NCBI RefSeq assembly: GCF_028421645.1 | Contig: NZ_CP116887.1 | Span: forward strand, 3,908,001-3,972,000 | Origin: Aneurinibacillus sp. Ricciae_BoGa-3 | GTDB lineage: Bacteria; Bacillota; Bacilli; Aneurinibacillales; Aneurinibacillaceae | DNA: 64,000 bases | Direction: 5' to 3' | In this document: in pieces, positions 17,322 through 25,458 of the stretch | Numbering within the stretch: position 1 is the stretch's first letter | Layout of the letters: every line of letters begins with the position of its first letter | Notes under the pieces: model-generated | Seen by the model: only the letters and a program-made list of their open reading frames with translations | Database searches by the model: none | What the model was told of the DNA's origin: nothing | Program-made: the position numbers and the translations under genes

Positions 17322-17413
17322 TTAGAAAACTTAGGGTAGCCAAGCCACAGGCAAAGGTCGACAGCCTTAACCGCAGCTTGTGGATAGGAAAGCATAAGCT
17401 TTCCTATCCACCA
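17322..17413 (+). repeat. Second repeat family (ATTAGAAAACTTAGGG type), copy J
   Basis: Begins ATTAGAAAACTTAGGG then TAGCCAAGCC, a CGACAGCCTTA segment, and ends in a perfect hairpin TGGATAGGAAAGC / GCTTTCCTATCCA (17382-17411). The first 65 bp are nearly identical to copy K at 34894. It fills the gap between ireB and ruvX. Confidence 0.8.
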
Positions 17414-17445
17414 CGGGCATACTCTTGATTCGGGACAACATGAAC

Positions 17446-17706
17446 CTACCGGTGCTGGCGAAGATAAGATTGAACAAGTTCCTCTATCAACTCATCTCGC
17501 TCCAGCTTACGAATCAGTGTACGCGCGTTATTATGACGGGGAATATAGGCAGGATCACCTGAAATCAAATAGCCAACAATTTGATTGATCGGGTTGTACC
17601 CTTTCTCCTCCAACGCCGCATAGACGCTTAGCAGTACTTCGCGGGCGTCGACTTCCACGTCATCCTGCTTAAAATTAAACTTCATCGTATGATCCATGGA
17701 ACTCAC
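17446..17706 (-). CDS. ireB: IreB family regulatory phosphoprotein (YrzL)
   Basis: An 86-residue protein. A GTG at 17706, eight bases after GAGGTG, gives the N terminus [12 protein letters not shown], which closely matches the conserved MSSxDxTMKF start of the family and so decides the start. The core [39 protein letters not shown] is highly conserved. In Enterococcus, IreB is phosphorylated by the PASTA kinase IreK near its N terminus and links envelope signalling to antibiotic tolerance. It follows alaS by about 70 bp, the usual position. Confidence 0.93.
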   Translation of the reverse strand: MSSMDHTMKFNFKQDDVEVDAREVLLSVYAALEEKGYNPINQIVGYLISGDPAYIPRHNNARTLIRKLERDELIEELVQSYLRQHR

Positions 17707-17775
17707 TTGTCCAGCACCTCTTTCCAAGGTTCTTATCCCTAATTACTATTCGCCCTAATGCTCACAATTCCTTTT

Positions 17776-20412
17776 TTATAGCTGCTTACGAACCCAATCG
17801 TTTACATAATCCAGTGCATCCTGGAGCTGTTCCGGATTTTTACCGCCCGCCTGTGCCATATCTGGGCGTCCGCCCCCGCCGCCTCCGCAGCGTGATGCCA
17901 CTTCTTTCACCAATTTACCCGCCTGCAGGCCTTTTTTAACAAGGTCCGGTGTAACACCCGCAACAATGTTTACTTTGCCCTCTTTCACAGAGCCGAGAAC
18001 GACAACAGCGGAACCAATTTTTTGCTTAAGGTCATCAACCATATTCCGAAGGTTGTCCATATCTACACCGTTGACTTTAGCGGATAAAACATTAACGCCA
18101 TCAATTTGTTCGACATTGTCCGAAAGAGATGAAGCTTCCAGGTTGCTAAGCTTCGCACGCAGCGATTCATTTTCACGTTCTTTATCCTTCATTTCAAGCT
18201 TCAGGGCTTCGATGCGCTGCGGAACATTGGCAATCGATGTTTTCAGTTCATCAGCAGCAGCCTTGAGGATGGCCAGCTGATGATTCAGGTACTGATAAGC
18301 ACCGCGTCCGGTGACAGCTTCAATTCGGCGGGTACCTGCCCCAATGCCTGATTCACTAATGATTTTGAAGAGTCCGATTTCCGCCGTATTATGAACGTGG
18401 CAGCCTCCGCAAAGTTCAAGGCTGAAATCACCTACTTTAACAACGCGCACGACTTCTCCATATTTTTCGCCGAACAGGGCCATAGCCCCCATAGCTTTCG
18501 CTTCTTGCAGAGATTTATGCGAAATCGTCACACCAAGCGAGTTCCAGATTTGTTCGTTTACAATTTGTTCAATCCTCTCAAGCTCTTCCTCCGTAATCGC
18601 ACCGAAGTGTGAGAAGTCAAAGCGCAGGCGATCCGGGGCTACAAGTGAACCGGCCTGGTTGACATGGGTGCCCAGCACATCTTTTAACGCTTGATGAAGA
18701 AGATGGGTTGCGGTATGGTTTTTCGTAATATCGCTTCTGGAAGCATTATTGACAACTGCGTTGACGGTATCCCCGAGTTTAATCGTGCCGGACTCAACAA
18801 GGATCGTGGACACGTGCTGCCCATTTGGCGCTTTCTGTGTGTCCTGTACAACCGCCTTCATTTTGCTGCCATCAAGTAATCCTTTATCGGCAACCTGTCC
18901 GCCTGATTCAGCGTAGAAAGGCGTCCGGTCAAGGATAACCTGGCATTCGTTTCCTGCCCCTACCATGTCAACCGATTCGTTATTGTGTACAAGTGCTAAT
19001 ACTTTAGCATTCGTTACGGTTTCGGAATAGCCTACGAACTCACTTTTTACGGTGATATCACCCAGCACGCCACCCTGCACCTTCATGCTCTCTTCATCAT
19101 GGCGGGCTGCACGCGCACGGGCCCGCTGCTCTTCCATCGCATCATCAAAGCCTTCGCGATCCACGGTCATCTGCTGCTCCATGGCAAAGTCCTCTGTTAA
19201 ATCAAACGGAAAACCGTATGTGTCGTACAACTTGAATGCTTGTTCGCCGTTAATTTGTGAGCGCCCTTCTTTTTTAGCCTGTTCAACCATCTGCTCGAGA
19301 ATAAGCAGTCCTTCATTGAGCGTTTCACTAAAGCGCTCTTCCTCATTTTTAATAACCCGTTCAATAAATTCCCTTTTCTCCAGCACTTCCGGATAGTAGG
19401 CGTTCATAATCCTACCCACCGTTTCTGTCAGCGCATAGAGGAAAGACTTCTCGATGCCCAGCACTTTTCCGTACCGTACAGCGCGGCGAAGCAGGCGGCG
19501 AATAACGTAGCCGCGCCCTTCGTTAGATGGCAACGCGCCATCGCCAATCGCAAATACAACGGTTCGGGAGTGGTCGGCAATCACCTTAAGTGCTACGTCA
19601 AGTTCCGTCTTTTCGCCGTATTTTACACCCGCAATTCTGCAGGTTTCTTCAATGATTGGAAAAAGAAGATCGGTTTCATAGTTGTTATCCACGTTCTGGA
19701 TAACGGAAGCCATCCGTTCAAGCCCCATGCCTGTATCGATGTTCTTCTTCGGCAGCGGCGTATAAGAACCGTCCGGGTTGTGGTTATACTGGGAAAAAAC
19801 AAGGTTCCAGATTTCAAGGTACCGCTCGTTTTCTCCTCCGGGATATAATTCAGGGTCAGACGGATCATTGCCAAACGCTTCGCCCCTGTCATAGAAGATC
19901 TCGCTGTTTGGTCCGCACGGCCCTTCCCCGATATCCCAGAAGTTTCCTTCCAATCGGATGATACGCTCCTCCGGTATACCGATTTCTTTATGCCAGATTT
20001 CATGCGCTTCATCATCTTCCGGGTGGATCGTCACAGATAGCTTGTCTGGATCAAACCCAACCCACGCAGGAGATGTCAGGTACTCCCATGCCCAATGAAT
20101 GGCTTCTGTTTTGAAATAATCACCTATCGAAAAATTACCAAGCATCTCGAAGAATGTATGGTGGCGAGCGGTCTTGCCTACGTTTTCAATGTCATTCGTA
20201 CGAATTGATTTTTGCGAGTTCGTAATGCGAGGATTCTCCGGTATCACGCGGCCATCAAAATACTTTTTAAGGGTTGCAACCCCGCTGTTGATCCACAGAA
20301 GTGTGGGATCATCGACCGGCACAAGCGGAGCACTGGGCTCAATTGAATGGCCTTTACTTTTAAAGAAATCAAGAAAACTCTGGCGTATCTCAGCAGATGT
20401 CATAGCTTTCAT
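17776..20412 (-). CDS. alaS: Alanyl-tRNA synthetase
   Basis: The 878-residue enzyme charges tRNA-Ala. It has the class II catalytic domain ([34 protein letters not shown]), the editing domain with the zinc motif HTATH and CGGCH, and the C-terminal glycine-rich C-Ala region ([16 protein letters not shown]). The start is ATG 20412 ([10 protein letters not shown]), preceded by GGAGGG; the in-frame codons further upstream have no binding site. Expression is controlled by the T-box leader at 20723-21007. A repeat copy of about 225 bp lies between T-box and start. Confidence 0.97.
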   Translation of the reverse strand: MKAMTSAEIRQSFLDFFKSKGHSIEPSAPLVPVDDPTLLWINSGVATLKKYFDGRVIPENPRITNSQKSIRTNDIENVGKTARHHTFFEMLGNFSIGDYFKTEAIHWAWEYLTSPAWVGFDPDKLSVTIHPEDDEAHEIWHKEIGIPEERIIRLEGNFWDIGEGPCGPNSEIFYDRGEAFGNDPSDPELYPGGENERYLEIWNLVFSQYNHNPDGSYTPLPKKNIDTGMGLERMASVIQNVDNNYETDLLFPIIEETCRIAGVKYGEKTELDVALKVIADHSRTVVFAIGDGALPSNEGRGYVIRRLLRRAVRYGKVLGIEKSFLYALTETVGRIMNAYYPEVLEKREFIERVIKNEEERFSETLNEGLLILEQMVEQAKKEGRSQINGEQAFKLYDTYGFPFDLTEDFAMEQQMTVDREGFDDAMEEQRARARAARHDEESMKVQGGVLGDITVKSEFVGYSETVTNAKVLALVHNNESVDMVGAGNECQVILDRTPFYAESGGQVADKGLLDGSKMKAVVQDTQKAPNGQHVSTILVESGTIKLGDTVNAVVNNASRSDITKNHTATHLLHQALKDVLGTHVNQAGSLVAPDRLRFDFSHFGAITEEELERIEQIVNEQIWNSLGVTISHKSLQEAKAMGAMALFGEKYGEVVRVVKVGDFSLELCGGCHVHNTAEIGLFKIISESGIGAGTRRIEAVTGRGAYQYLNHQLAILKAAADELKTSIANVPQRIEALKLEMKDKERENESLRAKLSNLEASSLSDNVEQIDGVNVLSAKVNGVDMDNLRNMVDDLKQKIGSAVVVLGSVKEGKVNIVAGVTPDLVKKGLQAGKLVKEVASRCGGGGGGRPDMAQAGGKNPEQLQDALDYVNDWVRKQL

Positions 20413-20448
20413 CTGGTATCCCTCCGGCAATAATAATTATGTACACTT

Positions 20449-20673
20449 AGAAAAACATCACGGGCCATGCCGCTCTCTCCTTTCCCCTCAGAGAAGTTAT
20501 TACGGCCACTTTGTGGAACGACGGACGATCGGCAAAACATCTGGGTATCTCAATGATGGAGACAGTTGCAGATCTTTTTCGCCCTCTGTTCCACACGCTC
20601 CATAGGGGAAAGAAAGGTGCGGACATCGCCTCTCGATGTTTTTCTTTCATATTTAGGGACCGTACGGTCCCAT
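20449..20673 (+). repeat. Palindromic terminator-associated repeat, copy B
   Basis: Left arm AGAAAAACATCACGGGCCATGCC and right arm CCTCTCGATGTTTTTCTT form the outer inverted repeat; the centre ACATCTGGGTATCTCAATGATGGAGACA forms the apical hairpin. The small hairpin GGGACCGTACGGTCCC follows at 20656-20671. It lies in the alaS leader between the T-box terminator and the start codon, so it would be part of the alaS mRNA. Confidence 0.85.
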
Positions 20674-20722
20674 TAATGGCTTCTCAAAATATTGTTTAAC
20701 TTAAAGAAGCACTTTGCTGTAC

Positions 20723-21007
20723 ACCAAAAAGCCCCCACCCTGAATAAACCTCAGGGACGAGAGCTTGATTCTCACGCGGTACCACCCTGCTTATCCGGCT
20801 CCAGCCCCAGGCTTTGCGTCGGATCGCTTCCTTACCATAAGAAGTAACGAGTCTTACAGCCCGGCAGGGTTTGCCCTGCTCTCAGGAGCAGCTTTCAGCA
20901 ATTCTTCTTCTGAATACCCTCTCAACCGTGGAGCATTCTCTCTGTAGAAGGGCTACTGCCTACTTCGTTCCATCAACAATTTAAGGCTCTTTTCCATTCA
21001 TTAAACA
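20723..21007 (-). promoter_or_regulatory. T-box riboswitch leader of alaS
   Basis: On the minus strand the T-box sequence GGTGGTACCGCG (20775-20787) precedes CGTCCC and a terminator (CCCTGAGG..TTCAGGG with a T-run at 20726-20760). Upstream stem I elements are present (an AGTAGCCC region and a long internal hairpin GAGCAGGGCAAACCCTGC). Uncharged tRNA-Ala should stabilise the antiterminator and allow alaS transcription. A GCT in AATTGCTGAAAG is a plausible alanine specifier. Confidence 0.93.
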
Positions 21008-21013
21008 ACATTC

Positions 21014-21043
21014 ATTATACAGAGGCAAATAGGCTCATGTCAA
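21014..21043 (-). promoter_or_regulatory. Promoter of the alaS T-box leader
   Basis: Minus-strand TTGACA (21038-21043) and TATAAT (21014-21019), both perfect consensus, are 18 bp apart. Start of transcription near 21007. Confidence 0.8.
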
Positions 21044-21061
21044 ATCTATCCTAGGTGAGAA

Positions 21062-22126
21062 TCAGCCCGTTTTTTGAAAATGAGGATACATATGGTGAAT
21101 AATGACTTTAAGTACCGCGACAAACGGTACGGCCAGGATCAAACCGGCAATTCCGGCGACCTCCCCCCCAACCATTACGGATAATATAATCGCCAGAGGA
21201 TGAATATTTAGCGATCTCCCTACGATAAGCGGAGAAAATACATTGCCTTCGAGCATCTGTACGACAACATTGATGATCACGGCGTATAATGCCATCTTCC
21301 AGGAAACGGTCATCGCAAAAAGAATGGCAGGGACCGCTCCGATAAACGGCCCAAGGTACGGAATGATATTAGTCAGGGCCGTTAGGGTTGCAAATAAGAT
21401 GGCGTATGGCAGATTGATAAAAAAGTAAGCGATGTATACGACAATTCCCATCACCGCACACACCATTAACTGACCGCGCACATATCTTCCGAGGGCGACA
21501 TTCATTTCCCGCAGTGCGCGCATCACCTCAAGCCTGTGCTTCATCGGAATCATCACCAACACCCCGCGCTGAATGGACCGCATATCCTTGAGTAAATAGA
21601 ATACGACAAAAGGAACGATAAGAATAAGCATGAGCTTATCGACCAGGTGATTCACTCCGGAAAAAAGCCCAGTAATATAACTCGTAACGGCCGCCTCCAT
21701 GGTCCGGACCGTTTCAGCCATGCCACTGTGAAGGGAAAAAGGCTGGGCTGCCTGCTGGATGCGAATATGGTCAACCCAGGTGCGGTATGTACCCAGAAGG
21801 GCAGGCAATTTCTGCCCTAAGTCCTGGTACTGTCTCTCCAATACAGGACCAAAATTAATGACAATAAACGCGATAAACAGAAAAAACAACGAATAAATAA
21901 GCAGAATAGCCACACTGCGTGGAAAATGGCGTTTGTTAAGCGCGTTCACAATGGGATTTAGCAGATAAGCAATAATAAGCCCAATAAAAAAGGGGGTGGT
22001 TACTTTTTTTATCCCTATGAGGATGTCTTTTAGAAATCCACTAACTTTACCTGCCGTGAAAATAACCAGTAGTAAGAGAAGGATAAGCGTAAGGCGTTCT
22101 ATCCACTTTTTCCTGTCCAACTTCAT
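21062..22126 (-). CDS. AI-2E family transporter (YrrI-like)
   Basis: The 354-residue integral membrane protein has about eight helices and the family features PFFIGLIIAYLLNPIVNAL near the N terminus, FVVFYLLKDM, and NIIPYLGPFIGAVPAIL and LEGNVFSPLIVGRSLNIHPLAIILS near the C terminus. Members are permeases of varied or unknown substrate (including sodium/proton antiport and, in E. coli, AI-2 export). It sits upstream of alaS as yrrI does in B. subtilis. ATG 22126 follows AGAGGTGAGC at good spacing; codons upstream overlap that site. Confidence 0.9.
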   Translation of the reverse strand: MKLDRKKWIERLTLILLLLLVIFTAGKVSGFLKDILIGIKKVTTPFFIGLIIAYLLNPIVNALNKRHFPRSVAILLIYSLFFLFIAFIVINFGPVLERQYQDLGQKLPALLGTYRTWVDHIRIQQAAQPFSLHSGMAETVRTMEAAVTSYITGLFSGVNHLVDKLMLILIVPFVVFYLLKDMRSIQRGVLVMIPMKHRLEVMRALREMNVALGRYVRGQLMVCAVMGIVVYIAYFFINLPYAILFATLTALTNIIPYLGPFIGAVPAILFAMTVSWKMALYAVIINVVVQMLEGNVFSPLIVGRSLNIHPLAIILSVMVGGEVAGIAGLILAVPFVAVLKVIIHHMYPHFQKTG

Positions 22127-22230
22127 TCCGCTCACCTCTGGTTTCAAAATTTCCCGCCAATTTCAGCTATTATAGAGCAGGCCCACTCTTTAGTCTGCAC
22201 AGGTGACGCACAATCATTCAGCGAAACGCT

Positions 22231-22350
22231 GAGAAAAACATCGCACTTCAACACTGTGAAGCACATAAGCTTTCCATATCGACAAATAGAAAGGGACCTA
22301 TCGGTCCCCGCAGAAAATAACTTTAATGCTTTTAAGCGAAATATACTTAT
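22231..22350 (+). repeat. Palindromic repeat family, rearranged copy H
   Basis: Starts with the family terminus GAGAAAAACATCGC (22231-22244), but the centre is different (it has ACTTCAACACTGTGAAG, itself a small hairpin). It then carries GGGACCTATCGGTCCC (22293-22308) and the tail AAATATACTT. This modular make-up shows that the end, the small hairpin and the tail can occur without the long arms. It lies between a terminator and the AI-2E gene. Confidence 0.7.
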
Positions 22351-22357
22351 AGGAGAA

Positions 22358-22395
22358 AAAAGCCTGCTGATTGTTGTAATCAGCAGGCTGGTCAA
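22358..22395 (-). terminator. Terminator of the YrzQ-like gene
   Basis: AGCCTGCTGATT / AATCAGCAGGCT forms a 12-bp perfect stem with a T-run on the minus strand, directly after the stop codon at 22397. Confidence 0.85.
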
Positions 22396-22396
22396 A

Positions 22397-22597
22397 CTAA
22401 CGGGCCATTTTTCGGAACATGGACATCCCTGTGCGGGCCAGGATTCGTGATGAATCCCTCAGGGTTGCTGGATCAATATACCGCAAGATCCTGCCCATTC
22501 CCCCAAAATTGCCGTACCGGTTTCTTCTGCCGTTAAACATTCTAACAAGAGCATATACTGCCAGCACAAACCCTCCCACTAAGAGCGAACGTCTCAT
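22397..22597 (-). CDS. Small basic membrane-associated protein (YrzQ-like)
   Basis: A 66-residue protein with one N-terminal hydrophobic helix (LLVGGFVLAVYALV) followed by a strongly basic tail (RMFNGRRNRYG...RILRYIDPATL...MFRKMAR). I do not recognise a functional family; position and size match the small yrzQ gene that lies between yrzR and yrrI in B. subtilis. It is probably co-transcribed with the upstream zinc-ribbon gene, 14 bp away. GC content and codon use resemble the neighbours, and a terminator follows, so the ORF is likely real. Confidence 0.65.
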   Translation of the reverse strand: MRRSLLVGGFVLAVYALVRMFNGRRNRYGNFGGMGRILRYIDPATLRDSSRILARTGMSMFRKMAR

Positions 22598-22610
22598 TTA
22601 CCCCAACTCC

Positions 22611-22814
22611 TCACATATTGGTCTCAAAAGGCGGTGGGCAGTTTTCGAAAAACAAATCATTTAAGGAATGGAGACTTCCATCTTCCTCCACCTGATATAC
22701 GGAAGACACTTTGTTTCCCGAGGCAACGAACTCTACAAAACAGTTCCAGCAGTAGTACTGGTTGGAGCCAATTTTTCCAATGTTTTTAGTTTGGCAGTTC
22801 GGGCAGGCCAACAT
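22611..22814 (-). CDS. Zinc-ribbon protein (YrzR-like)
   Basis: A 67-residue protein starting MLACPNCQTKNIGKIGSNQYYCWNCFVEF, with two CxxC pairs forming a classical zinc ribbon. The start is ATG 22814, eight bases after AGGAGG; the closer ATG at 22820 is too near that site. The C terminus (YQVEEDGSLHSLNDLF) is short and acidic. Function unknown. Placement next to the YrzQ-like gene and yrrI matches B. subtilis yrzR. The 289 bp upstream, up to the TPR gene stop, hold no gene that I can support. Confidence 0.82.
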   Translation of the reverse strand: MLACPNCQTKNIGKIGSNQYYCWNCFVEFVASGNKVSSVYQVEEDGSLHSLNDLFFENCPPPFETNM

Positions 22815-23103
22815 ATGCATTTCCTCCTGTTCCTTGTACACAGCTAACTGTGCGCTTTACGCTATCCGGTTCTGTTATTCTCTACCATTTTGCCCTCATT
22901 CATGGCAAAGTAAACCTGGCCTGGCAATAAACGCTCAAACAGGAGAATCAAGCGGCCCACCCGAAAAAACATGGAAAGGTCGTCGCTGCCTCATTTACAG
23001 TACGGCAAAGAAAAGCCCACCCTTTTCTCTCCAACCTGTAAGTAGGAAACTTGCAGTCTCCGCACCTTAGTATTGGGGAATCGAATGGGCGGCATGTCTG
23101 TTA

Positions 23104-23766
23104 TCATTTGTCAATTTCAGCTAGAGCGTTTTGCGCCAGAATATGGCCCGGGTTTATTTCTAAGGCACGGCGCAGGACACCCTTAGCCTCTTCGATATCA
23201 TCGAGAAAAGCATACGCGATACCAAGGTTATAAAAGGCATCGTCATGGTCGGGAGCAAGTTCGATTGTGTGGGCAAATTCATCCCTCGCTTCTTCCAGGC
23301 GATTGAGCCGCGCCAGCGACATGCCCCGGTTAAAATGTGCCTCCACATCATTCGGCTGTACCCGCAAACAATCATCAAAAGCGAGTATAGCCTTGTCCAA
23401 CTGCTCGGACTGCATATAAGACATCGCAATCATAAAATCGAGATCTTGGTGCTTCATTCCATGATCTTTCGCTTTCTGGAAAGAAGCCCGGGCTGACTCG
23501 TAGTTGCCCACATTGAAAAATGAATTGCCTAATCCATAGTAGGCCAGTTCCAGGCCCGGATCCAGCTGGATCGCCCGCGTAAACCACTGCAGCGCATCAT
23601 CCTCGTTCCCGGTGGCTGCAAGTATATTGCCTATATTACAGTACGGCTGGGCATAGGATTCATCCGCTTCGAGCGACTTCTCAAACAGCTTGAGCGCTTC
23701 TTCAACATGTCCCTGCGCTAGTTCCTGAAGGCCTAAATCATTCAATTCTTCCGCATTTTTATCCAC
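23104..23766 (-). CDS. Tetratricopeptide repeat protein (YrrB-like)
   Basis: The 220-residue protein consists of six or more consecutive TPR units (for example AQPYCNIGNILAATGNEDDALQWFTRAIQLDP and AHFNRGMSLARLNRLEEARDEFAHTIELAP). It should be a protein-protein adaptor. The GTG at 23766, eight bases after AAGGGGG, is preferred; an ATG 30 bp upstream lacks a binding site. In B. subtilis yrrB follows mnmA (trmU) after the cysteine desulfurase gene; here mnmA is missing and the TPR gene follows the desulfurase directly, suggesting a local deletion or relocation of mnmA. Confidence 0.88.
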   Translation of the reverse strand: MDKNAEELNDLGLQELAQGHVEEALKLFEKSLEADESYAQPYCNIGNILAATGNEDDALQWFTRAIQLDPGLELAYYGLGNSFFNVGNYESARASFQKAKDHGMKHQDLDFMIAMSYMQSEQLDKAILAFDDCLRVQPNDVEAHFNRGMSLARLNRLEEARDEFAHTIELAPDHDDAFYNLGIAYAFLDDIEEAKGVLRRALEINPGHILAQNALAEIDK

Positions 23767-23805
23767 ACAAGCGTCCCCCTTTCGCAAGCGGTCCATCTTC
23801 TTCGC

Positions 23806-24954
23806 TTATCGCTCGGCTTTGCTGACCCGAAGTACGATTTCACCAGTTTTGATGGCTGCTTCATGTATTTGTTCTTCCGTATTTCCGTAGCCGAAGCTGA
23901 AGCGCAATGCTGATTGCAAAATCTCCTGAGCAACACCCATCGCTTCCAGCACGTGGGACACCTCAAAGGAGCCTGCCGTGCAAGCTGAACCGCTTGCTGC
24001 GGCGATACCGGCAATATCTAAATTCATGAGCATCATTTCTGTGCGGGTCCCTGGAAAGCTTACATTTAAAATATGAGGCAGATAGTGCTCCAGGCTACCG
24101 TTCACCGTGAACGGTACGTTCATTTCGCTCCATGCTTCCAGCATGATACTCCGGTATTTCTCATACTGCATCCGGTGATCCTCAAGTGTACGGCCGGAAA
24201 TTTCTGCGGCTTTGGCAAAACCGATTATTCCAGCTACATTCTCCGTGCCTGCACGCCTTTTTTTCTCCTGGTTGCCTCCGTGCAGATGCGGGTTGATTTT
24301 GACGTTTTTTCCGATGTAGAGCGCACCCATACCCTTTGGACCGTTAATTTTATGGGCAGAGATCGACAATAAGTCAACCGGCAAGCTCCGCACATCCATT
24401 CTTTCCATTCCATAGGCCTGCACCGCATCGGTATGAAAATAAATGCCTTTCTCCTGGGCGATTGCGCCAATCTCCGAAATCGGTTGAACCGTCCCGACCT
24501 CATTATTTCCATACATAATGCTGATGAGAATCGTATCTTCCCGTATGGCTTGCCTGACGCTTTCGGGAGACACTCTGCCCTGTTTATCAACCGGAATGTA
24601 TGTAACGTCATACCCATTTTTCTCAAGAAAAGCGCATGTATCAATTACGGCATGGTGCTCGATCTGGCTCGTAATAATGTGCCTGCCTTTATCCTTTAGA
24701 GCGGTTGCAATACCCATAATCGCTGTATTATCCGCTTCTGTACCGCCACTCGTAAAAATAATTTCCGAAGGCAAGGCATGCAGGCTTTCAGCGATAACCG
24801 AACGCGCTTCATCTACAGCGTGGCGGGTGCGCTGCCCAAAGCTATGTAGGCTTGAAGGGTTGCCGTGAAACTCCCTGTAATAAGGCAGCATGGCTTCAAG
24901 TACATCCGGGTGTAGTGGAGTCGTTGCCGCGTGATCTAAATAAATATGCTGCAT
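23806..24954 (-). CDS. yrvO: Cysteine desulfurase (YrvO-like)
   Basis: The 382-residue PLP enzyme starts MQHIYLDHAATTPLHP at ATG 24954. It has the PLP lysine in SAHKINGPKG, the aspartate/glutamine of DAVQAYG, and the active cysteine loop SGSACTAGS. It moves sulfur from cysteine to acceptors for Fe-S clusters and tRNA thiolation. In B. subtilis YrvO supplies MnmA for 2-thiouridine, and its gene precedes mnmA; here mnmA is not next to it. CymR, the cysteine metabolism repressor, is encoded 28 bp upstream on the same strand. Confidence 0.93.
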   Translation of the reverse strand: MQHIYLDHAATTPLHPDVLEAMLPYYREFHGNPSSLHSFGQRTRHAVDEARSVIAESLHALPSEIIFTSGGTEADNTAIMGIATALKDKGRHIITSQIEHHAVIDTCAFLEKNGYDVTYIPVDKQGRVSPESVRQAIREDTILISIMYGNNEVGTVQPISEIGAIAQEKGIYFHTDAVQAYGMERMDVRSLPVDLLSISAHKINGPKGMGALYIGKNVKINPHLHGGNQEKKRRAGTENVAGIIGFAKAAEISGRTLEDHRMQYEKYRSIMLEAWSEMNVPFTVNGSLEHYLPHILNVSFPGTRTEMMLMNLDIAGIAAASGSACTAGSFEVSHVLEAMGVAQEILQSALRFSFGYGNTEEQIHEAAIKTGEIVLRVSKAER

Positions 24955-24982
24955 GGTGTTTATCCCATCTCCTGGCTGTGAT

Positions 24983-25402
24983 CTAAATGTAAAACATATA
25001 CGAATCCATGTTGCCTTTATCTTCATACGAAATTAAATCCTGAAGGCTAGTAGAATCCAGCACCTCGCTGATTGCATCACGAATCCGAAGCCATAAGTCG
25101 CGCTTTGCCGGGTCTTCTTCTTCTTCAAATTCGACCGGGCTAATAGGCCCCTCCAATACACGAATAACATCCCCGGCGGTGATCTCTTCCGGTGTACGGG
25201 CCAGAATGTACCCACCGTAAGCCCCGCGAATGCTTTTGACAAGGCCGTGATTGCGCAGCGGCGCAATGAGCTGCTCCAGGTAATGCTCAGATAAGCCATT
25301 CTTTTGGGCGATGGACTTTAAGGAAACCTGTCCCTCACCATACCGTTTGGCCAACTCCATCATAATTGTCAGGCCATAGCGGCCTTTGGTTGATATCTTC
25401 AA
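24983..25402 (-). CDS. cymR: Rrf2-family cysteine metabolism repressor CymR
   Basis: The 139-residue winged-helix regulator begins MKISTKGRYGLTIMMELAKRYGEGQVSLKSIAQKNGLSEHYLEQLIAPLRNHGLVKS, nearly identical in pattern to B. subtilis CymR, and ends EDKGNMDSYMFYI. The start is TTG 25402, six bases after AGAGGTG. CymR lacks the Fe-S cysteines of IscR, as here, and represses sulfur assimilation genes in complex with CysK when cysteine is plentiful. It lies upstream of yrvO in a likely operon. Confidence 0.94.
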   Translation of the reverse strand: MKISTKGRYGLTIMMELAKRYGEGQVSLKSIAQKNGLSEHYLEQLIAPLRNHGLVKSIRGAYGGYILARTPEEITAGDVIRVLEGPISPVEFEEEEDPAKRDLWLRIRDAISEVLDSTSLQDLISYEDKGNMDSYMFYI

Positions 25403-25458
25403 ACAGTTCACCTCTTTTTCTTATTCTGCCTACAATTAATACGAAACAGCAGTATTTT

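Noticed and set aside
20174..20699. ORFs over the alaS 5' end and repeat copy B
   Set aside because: Antisense to alaS or inside a structured repeat; no binding site or domain.
22762..23070. Plus-strand ORF of 102 codons between the zinc-ribbon and TPR genes
   Set aside because: It overlaps the YrzR-like gene in antisense, and the translation has no recognisable features. The gap may hold decayed sequence, but I could not identify a source gene.
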